From a bacterium (GTDB lineage: Bacteria; SZUA-79; Acidulodesulfobacterales; Acidulodesulfobacteraceae), in the NCBI GenBank assembly GCA_021784835.1, contig JAJYHI010000026.1:1-26344 (forward strand): a DNA stretch of 26,344 nucleotides, in the 5' to 3' direction. The first letter of the stretch is position 1, and each line of letters begins with the position of its first letter. Of the stretch, positions 22,663 through 26,344 are shown piece after piece. The position numbers were made by a program, and so were the translations under genes. Below the pieces are notes generated by a model. That model was not told where the DNA came from. It made no database searches and worked only from the letters and a program-made list of their open reading frames with translations.

Positions 22663-24557
22663 GTTCGTTTATAAAAAAATATAACAAATATAAATACGAG
22701 ATTTATTTAATCCTCGTTTCTCTTTTTGCCCTGATAGTCCACATTCATCTTGCGTCCACCTTAAACCTCGGCAACGACGAAGCCCACTACTATGCGTGGT
22801 CTTTAAAGCCGTCTCTCGGTTATCTCGACGACGCCCCTTTTGCCGGCTGGATTATATACCTTACGGACGCTCTTTTCGGCAAAAGTCAGCTTTCCGTCCG
22901 TCTCGGCTCCGTCGTATTTTCTTTTTTCGACGGATTTTTAATATATTATCTGACTTATATTTTATTTAAAAGCAAACGCGCCGCTTTTTTCTCGTTTCTT
23001 TTTTATCTTGCCGCCGTCATATTCGGCATGGTTCTTTCCGTTATGATGCTTCCCGACGCCCCGCTTTTATTCTTTACTCTGTTATTTTTTATTTTTTTCT
23101 ATAAAGCGGCGGAAAAAAATGCCGAAACAAAAGGGGCAGATCTTTTTTATTTCCGCAACGAAAAGCAAAATTTATCAAGCGGCTCGACGGAAATAAATAA
23201 ATCTGTCCCCTTTGTTTATTGGCTCCTCTCCGGCATCTTCCTCGGACTTGCTTTCCTTAGCAAATATACCGCCGCCCTTATTCCGCCCGCCGCTCTGTTA
23301 TACCTGCTTCTTTCCAAGCAAAACAGGCATTATCTCAAAACTTTTTATCCCTACATGACGCTTGCCGCCGCTCTTTTGATATTTTCGCCCGTTATATACT
23401 GGAATGCCGTCCATAATTTTATTTCTTTCAGGTTTCAGCTTTCGCACGGTTTTTCCCATCCTACCCCGGGTTTGCCGCTTCTTTTAGCCGGCTGGCTCGG
23501 CCAGGTTCTGGTCATTACTCCCTTTATATACATATTTCTTATCGGAGCGTTTATATATGCAATAATAAAAATAAATTGGACTGACCTTTTTTATTTCCGC
23601 AACGAAAAGCAAAATGGAACAAAGGGGACAGATATTTTTTATTTCCGGAACGAAAAGCAAAATGGAACAAAGGGGACAGATCTTTTTTATTTCCGCAACG
23701 AAAAGCAAAATTTATCTAACGGTTCTACGGAAATAAATAAATCTGTCCCCTTTGTTTCTTCCGTCCCCGCCGAGCCGTTATTGTTTTCGCTTTGTTTCTC
23801 TCTCCCTGTCCTTTTATTTTTCGTATTTAACGGCTATTCCCACACAATACTAGTCCACTGGCCGGACATAGGCTATCTTGCCGCATTTCCTATTATGGGC
23901 TATGCCGCCGAAGCTCTTATTGGCGGAAAAAAAATAACGAGATATTACGTTTATTTTGCTATTTTTTTCGGTTTTTTTCTGTCCTACGTACTTTATAACC
24001 AGATTTACTATAACTCGATACCCGTAGGCAAAATAATTCGTTATATAGACAAAGAAAAACGCCTTAAAAAAGGCGGCGTGTTTTCCGTAATACCGCGCAT
24101 CCCCGGCAAGCCGTCTACCGCCGATATAGCGAACGACCTTTTCGGCTGGAAGCATGCCGCAAAATATATAGGAATAGTTTATAAAGGCTATAAATCCGTT
24201 TACGCCCCCCTGTTTATCCTCACGCATCATTATTCTATAGCCGACGAACTCGTCTATTACGGCGGATACAGACCTGACGGCAATATTTTCAATATATCCG
24301 GCTTCCTTAACCAGTATGACCTTTGGCAGAATTTAAACAAAATAAGCGGAAAAAACGCCCTTTTTATTATGGACGACAAATATATGATTAATCCCGTAAA
24401 AACCTACGCTCCATATTTCAAATCCATAAAAAAAATAGGACGTCTCGACATATACTTAAAATTCAAACCCGTAAGAACGTATTATTTATATCTTATGAAA
24501 GATTTTAACGCGAAAAAAATGATTAAACATTTAAAAGCTAAAAGCAGGATGTATTGA
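22659..24557 (+). CDS. GT39/ArnT-like polyprenol-dependent glycosyltransferase, with in-frame palindromic inserts
   Basis: A 632-residue polytopic membrane glycosyltransferase that probably moves a sugar from a polyprenyl-phosphate donor to a lipid or protein in the periplasm. After the first membrane helix it has the acidic [10 protein letters not shown] near 37-46 and [12 protein letters not shown] near 52-63, the active-site loops of the PMT/ArnT fold, then [11 protein letters not shown] and about ten more membrane segments. The start is TTG, overlapping the rpoS stop. Two cytoplasmic-side loops carry foreign peptide: [14 protein letters not shown]...[11 protein letters not shown] at about 157-185, and three tandem FYFRNEKQN units at about 308-366. 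These are translated copies of the palindromic element found between other genes. All inserts keep frame, so the protein may still work. Substrate unknown. Confidence 0.82.
   Translation: MSSFIKKYNKYKYEIYLILVSLFALIVHIHLASTLNLGNDEAHYYAWSLKPSLGYLDDAPFAGWIIYLTDALFGKSQLSVRLGSVVFSFFDGFLIYYLTYILFKSKRAAFFSFLFYLAAVIFGMVLSVMMLPDAPLLFFTLLFFIFFYKAAEKNAETKGADLFYFRNEKQNLSSGSTEINKSVPFVYWLLSGIFLGLAFLSKYTAALIPPAALLYLLLSKQNRHYLKTFYPYMTLAAALLIFSPVIYWNAVHNFISFRFQLSHGFSHPTPGLPLLLAGWLGQVLVITPFIYIFLIGAFIYAIIKINWTDLFYFRNEKQNGTKGTDIFYFRNEKQNGTKGTDLFYFRNEKQNLSNGSTEINKSVPFVSSVPAEPLLFSLCFSLPVLLFFVFNGYSHTILVHWPDIGYLAAFPIMGYAAEALIGGKKITRYYVYFAIFFGFFLSYVLYNQIYYNSIPVGKIIRYIDKEKRLKKGGVFSVIPRIPGKPSTADIANDLFGWKHAAKYIGIVYKGYKSVYAPLFILTHHYSIADELVYYGGYRPDGNIFNISGFLNQYDLWQNLNKISGKNALFIMDDKYMINPVKTYAPYFKSIKKIGRLDIYLKFKPVRTYYLYLMKDFNAKKMIKHLKAKSRMY
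23127..23215. repeat. Palindromic element (type 1, GACAGAT/GGCAGAT ends) inserted in frame in the glycosyltransferase gene
   Basis: ACAAAAGGGGCAGAT and the stretch TTTTTTATTTCCG on the left pair with CGGAAATAAATAAAT and CTGTCCCCTTTG on the right, giving a hairpin of about 88 bases. The centre CAACGAAAAGCAAAATTTATC matches the core of the intergenic copies (ACGAAAAGCAGCAATTAACTATC when read in the same direction), so they belong to one family. It encodes about 29 residues in a loop between membrane segments. Confidence 0.85.
23581..23757. repeat. Second in-frame palindromic element with 48-bp tandem expansion of its left half
   Basis: A complete element (about 23669-23757, same direction as the first) is preceded by two extra copies of its left half. 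The landmark AACGAAAAGC occurs at 23601, 23649 and 23697, exactly 48 bases apart, encoding the 16-residue unit [16 protein letters not shown]. The copies differ at only a few bases (for instance GATCTTT versus GATATTT), so the expansion is recent. Because 48 is a multiple of three the frame is kept. Confidence 0.88.
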
Positions 24558-24566
24558 TTTTTCATA

Positions 24567-24595
24567 TTGACAATTACTTTTCGTCAATATATAAT
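24567..24595 (+). promoter_or_regulatory. Perfect consensus promoter of apt with inverted repeat
   Basis: TTGACA (24567-24572) and TATAAT (24590-24595) are 17 bases apart, full consensus. An 8-base inverted repeat, ATATTGAC (24564-24571) and GTCAATAT (24583-24590), covers the -35 box and touches the -10 box, so a repressor site is conceivable. Confidence 0.75.
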
Positions 24596-24621
24596 TAACA
24601 GTCGTAAACAATTTAACGGTA

Positions 24622-24647
24622 TTAAACCGTATTTATAAACGGTTTAA
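24622..24647 (+). promoter_or_regulatory. Hairpin in the apt leader
   Basis: TTAAACCGT (24622-24630) pairs with ACGGTTTAA (24639-24647) over an 8-base loop, within the predicted apt 5' leader. No U-run follows, so it is not a typical terminator. It may be a regulatory structure, but nothing identifies a ligand. Confidence 0.45.
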
Positions 24648-24682
24648 ACGATATCGGAACTAAAAGGTCAAATAGACTTCAA

Positions 24683-25201
24683 ATGGACTTAAAACAGTTT
24701 ATTCGCGAAATACCGGATTTTCCAAAAAAAGGGATTAATTTCAAAGATATTACGCCTCTGCTTGCCGATGCAAAAGCATTCGCATACGCAATAGATTCTT
24801 TAACCGAGTCATATATTTCAAAAAAAATAAATTACGTAGTTTGTATAGAAGCCAGAGGATTTGTTATAGGCGCTCCAATAGCCTATAAACTCGGCGCAGG
24901 CGTCATCATGGTCAGAAAACCCGGCAAACTGCCATATGAGTGTTCGTCGTTAAGCTACGACCTTGAATACGGAAGCGCGACTCTCGAAATACACAAGGAT
25001 GCGTTAAAGTCGGGCGAAAGGGTAATTATCGCCGACGACGTCCTTGCGACCGGCGGAACGGCTCTCGCAACCATCGGACTCGTCGAAAGTTTCGGCGCCG
25101 AAGTCGCGGATACCTGTTTCCTTGCCGAACTTTCGTTTTTAAAAGGGGCCGAAAAACTTAAACCCCGTACGGTAAACGCATTAATGAAGTTTGATTATTA
25201 A
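24683..25201 (+). CDS. apt: Adenine phosphoribosyltransferase
   Basis: A 172-residue purine-salvage enzyme forming AMP from adenine and PRPP in the cytoplasm. It shows the typical start [20 protein letters not shown] (7-26), [17 protein letters not shown] near 54-70, RKPGKLPYE near 78-86, and the PRPP-binding motif [12 protein letters not shown] (114-125). Length matches the family. It has its own consensus promoter and a leader of roughly 80 bases; no strong ribosome binding site is seen (AAAGGTC is about 15 bases before ATG). Followed by two short REP hairpins that may serve as its transcript end. Confidence 0.97.
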   Translation: MDLKQFIREIPDFPKKGINFKDITPLLADAKAFAYAIDSLTESYISKKINYVVCIEARGFVIGAPIAYKLGAGVIMVRKPGKLPYECSSLSYDLEYGSATLEIHKDALKSGERVIIADDVLATGGTALATIGLVESFGAEVADTCFLAELSFLKGAEKLKPRTVNALMKFDY

Positions 25202-25209
25202 CTTAAGTT

Positions 25210-25294
25210 GTCATTCCCGCGCAGGCGGGAATCCAGTAATAAAATTTTTAAATTTTTAAATTCAATTGTCATTCCTGCGAAAGCAGGAATCTAT
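25210..25294. repeat. Two short REP hairpins (CCCGC/GCGGG type)
   Basis: GTCATTCCCGC-GCAG-GCGGGAATCC (25210-25236) and GTCATTCCTGC-GAAA-GCAGGAATCT (25268-25294) are the same unit 58 bases apart, each with an 8-pair stem and a four-base loop (the second a GNRA tetraloop). The paired C-to-T and G-to-A changes keep the stem intact, which indicates selection or exchange acting on the structure. They sit nine bases after apt and about 50 before the small cytochrome, a likely 3' end or mRNA-stabilising position. A further, interrupted copy is at 326. Confidence 0.8.
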
Positions 25295-25342
25295 ATAACA
25301 ATAAATTCAATAAATATTTTTTTTCAAATTAAGGGGGGTTTT

Positions 25343-25732
25343 ATGAAAAAAGGAATAACGGTAATATTTGTAGTACTCGTTATAGTACTCGGCTACATTG
25401 CGGTTCACGCCATAACCGCTCCCGTAAAATTATCCGCCGCTCAGCTTGGGAATCAGCTCATTCATTCGCATAAAAAAGGCATAGACTGCTTAGCCTGCCA
25501 CAAAATAGGGAAAAAAGGCGGAACCATAGGTCCCGATCTTTCCAAAGAAGGGCTTGCGAAACATTCTATAAAATGGCTGGAAGTCCAGATTGCGACTCCG
25601 GGAAAGCACTTTAAATCCGGTTCGATGGTAAAGATTAGCGGAAAGTCTTATATGGCTATTATGTCCGACCACAAGATGCTGAGCAAAAAAGAACTATTTG
25701 AACTTGCGTCTTATCTTGAATCGCTCAAATAA
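25343..25732 (+). CDS. Small monoheme c-type cytochrome
   Basis: A 129-residue exported protein with a single heme site CLACH (Cys49-His53). A hydrophobic N-terminal helix at about 5-22 ends near VHAITAP and may be a signal peptide or a membrane anchor. The mature part contains GPDLSKEG (63-70) and several methionines (95, 104, 107, 112), one of which could be the sixth heme ligand. The closing ELFELASYLESLK helix is typical of class I cytochromes c. It probably carries electrons in the periplasm. ATG 25343 is chosen for its AAGGGGGG ribosome binding site; the longer frame from 25208 only translates the REP hairpins. No partner oxidase or reductase is visible. Confidence 0.85.
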   Translation: MKKGITVIFVVLVIVLGYIAVHAITAPVKLSAAQLGNQLIHSHKKGIDCLACHKIGKKGGTIGPDLSKEGLAKHSIKWLEVQIATPGKHFKSGSMVKISGKSYMAIMSDHKMLSKKELFELASYLESLK

Positions 25733-25758
25733 AAAAAGAAAAAAACGTTAAAAAACAC

Positions 25759-25786
25759 TTGACATATGAAATTTTGATATTATAAT
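25759..25786 (+). promoter_or_regulatory. Upstream consensus promoter P1 of the terminal cytochrome gene
   Basis: TTGACA (25759-25764) and TATAAT (25781-25786), both perfect, with a 16-base spacer. It lies just after the small cytochrome gene and about 310 bases before the next ATG. The DNA around it is almost pure A and T. Confidence 0.6.
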
Positions 25787-25873
25787 TAATTATATAAATA
25801 TATGTTCCGATATATAATATATATGATGTATATTGTATGCAATTCATAATGAAGTTAATATGCCAAAAAAATG

Positions 25874-25902
25874 TTGACAAGAATTAAGTTTAGATATATA
25901 AA
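25874..25902 (+). promoter_or_regulatory. Second consensus promoter P2 of the terminal cytochrome gene
   Basis: TTGACA (25874-25879) and TATAAA (25897-25902) with the ideal 17-base spacer, 115 bases downstream of P1. It would give a leader of about 185 bases before ATG 26094. Together with P1 and the leader hairpin it accounts for the 361-base gap 25733-26093, in which I see no protein gene. Confidence 0.65.
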
Positions 25903-25937
25903 TATATAAATAACTGAATAAAAAAAATTAACATATA

Positions 25938-25975
25938 AAAATCTTTTTAAGGAGGTGCAAAAGGGAGAAAGATTT
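25938..25975 (+). promoter_or_regulatory. Leader hairpin presenting an extra Shine-Dalgarno-like sequence
   Basis: AAATCTTT (25938-25945) pairs with AAAGATTT (25968-25975). The loop holds AAGGAGGTG (25949-25957), a near-perfect complement of the 16S rRNA 3' end, plus a second AAGGGAG. It lies about 137 bases before the real start, which has its own AGAGAGGAAAG. No credible reading frame follows it. It resembles the STAB-SD sequences that protect long leaders by binding 30S subunits. Confidence 0.45.
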
Positions 25976-26093
25976 AAAAATTTTTGTAGTACGGTATGAG
26001 TAGTTGGGCAGTGATTAGCAGTGATTTAAAAAGTAAACAAGTTCTAATTTAATTAATTTTAATTTTAATTTAACTTTAAGAGAGAGGAAAGTT

Positions 26094-26344
26094 ATGAAAA
26101 AGTCATTAGCAGTTACACTCGTAGCTTTGTTCGTCTTGGCAGTATCATTTGCAATGGTCCCCAAGAAAGCAAACGCTATTCCGGCTTTCGCACAAAAGTA
26201 TCACTTTTCGTGCGCAGTTTGTCATACGGTATTCCCAAACCTTAACCCGTTCGGAAGAGCATTCTGGAGAAACGGCTTCAGACTTCCGGGCACAAACGGA
26301 ACTCCTGCGGACGCAACGCAGATCGCTAACGGCTTAAGCCTTCC
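26094..26344 (+). CDS. Secreted c-type cytochrome (N-terminal part)
   Basis: 83 complete codons, running off the window end. The signal peptide (MKKSLAVTLVALFVLAVSFA, then a cleavage site near ANA|IPAF at 28-29) is followed at once by the heme-binding CAVCH (Cys40-His44) in the context KYHFSCAVCHTVFPNLNPFG, then RAFWRNGFRLPG. This opening, with a heme motif right behind the signal peptide and the PNLNPFGRAF run, is found on secreted cytochromes that often continue into a longer outer-membrane or surface domain. What follows here is unseen. Two consensus promoters, a long leader and the strong AGAGAGGAAAG site suggest high expression. A role in periplasmic or extracellular electron transfer is inference. 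Confidence 0.85.
   Translation, partial: MKKSLAVTLVALFVLAVSFAMVPKKANAIPAFAQKYHFSCAVCHTVFPNLNPFGRAFWRNGFRLPGTNGTPADATQIANGLSL

Noticed and set aside
23484..23708. Leftward frame with repeated [15 protein letters not shown] units, looking like a small repeat protein
   Set aside because: It is the reverse strand of the 48-bp tandem element inside the glycosyltransferase gene, with no start signal of its own.
23581..23757. Regular repeats at 48-bp spacing considered as a CRISPR array
   Set aside because: There are no unique spacers: the whole 48-bp unit is repeated, and it lies in a coding frame.
25208..25342. Longer reading frame giving the small cytochrome 45 extra N-terminal residues (MSFPRRRESS...)
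   Set aside because: The extra part is only the translation of the two REP hairpins; the strong ribosome binding site and the signal helix point to ATG 25343.
25996..26052. 18-codon frame (MSSWAVISSDLKSKQVLI) in the cytochrome leader
   Set aside because: It has no ribosome binding site at a suitable distance from its ATG; the purine-rich block is about 40 bases away. Too little to call a leader peptide.
26149..26337. 62-codon rightward frame at the window end
   Set aside because: It is an out-of-frame shadow of the cytochrome gene, whose signal peptide and heme motif are in the other frame.

Overview
The window is one 26.3 kb piece of an AT-rich bacterial chromosome from a Gram-negative, rod-shaped organism. 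It carries mreBCD-mrdA-rodA, the outer-membrane assembly lipoprotein BamD, PilT, IHF, and the order surE-pcm-rpoS. The mix of proteobacterial gene orders (cinA-recA-recX-alaS, infC-rpmI-rplT-ihfA-merR, surE-pcm-rpoS), the AT-rich codon use and the secreted c-type cytochromes fit a deltaproteobacterium-like lineage. Acid-mine or sulfur-cycle candidate groups are one possibility, but this is inference and no marker here settles the taxonomy.

Layout. 1-92 is the start of a leftward CbiX/SirB-type chelatase. 93-506 holds no gene but three kinds of palindromic repeat and a promoter. 507-1328 is an ABC ATPase without a partner permease, converging on a class II aldolase (1343-1975, minus). From 2285 to 24557 every gene reads rightward with tight spacing: cell-wall elongation genes (mreB, mreC, mreD, a PpiD/SurA-like chaperone, mrdA, rodA), pgpA, cinA-recA-pilT-recX-alaS, two lipoproteins (LolB-like and BamD), then infC-rpmI-rplT-ihfA-merR-surE-pcm-rpoS and a GT39-like membrane glycosyltransferase. 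Separate promoters follow for apt (24683), and for a secreted cytochrome whose beginning closes the window (26094). A small monoheme cytochrome (25343) lies between them.

The striking non-genic feature is the load of palindromic repeats, of three sorts. (1) An ~85-90 bp hairpin element with ends like GGTGTCAGAT or GGGGACAGAT. It occurs between genes at 131-317 and 2038-2150, and also inside the coding sequence of the glycosyltransferase, in frame, at two places. At the second place its left half is tandemly multiplied with a 48 bp period. (2) A ~25 bp GGAATTCAATTCC-centred palindrome with a directional tail, usually in pairs about 41 bp apart. It fills the gaps directly before the PpiD-like gene, cinA, recA, alaS and bamD. 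(3) Short CCCGC/GCGGG hairpins with four-base loops.

Other points that stand out: infC has no ATG, GTG or TTG start and must begin at AUA or AUU. pheST is absent from its usual place between rplT and ihfA. Near-perfect consensus promoters lie before infC, apt and the terminal cytochrome, the last with two in tandem and a long leader carrying an extra, non-coding Shine-Dalgarno-like sequence.
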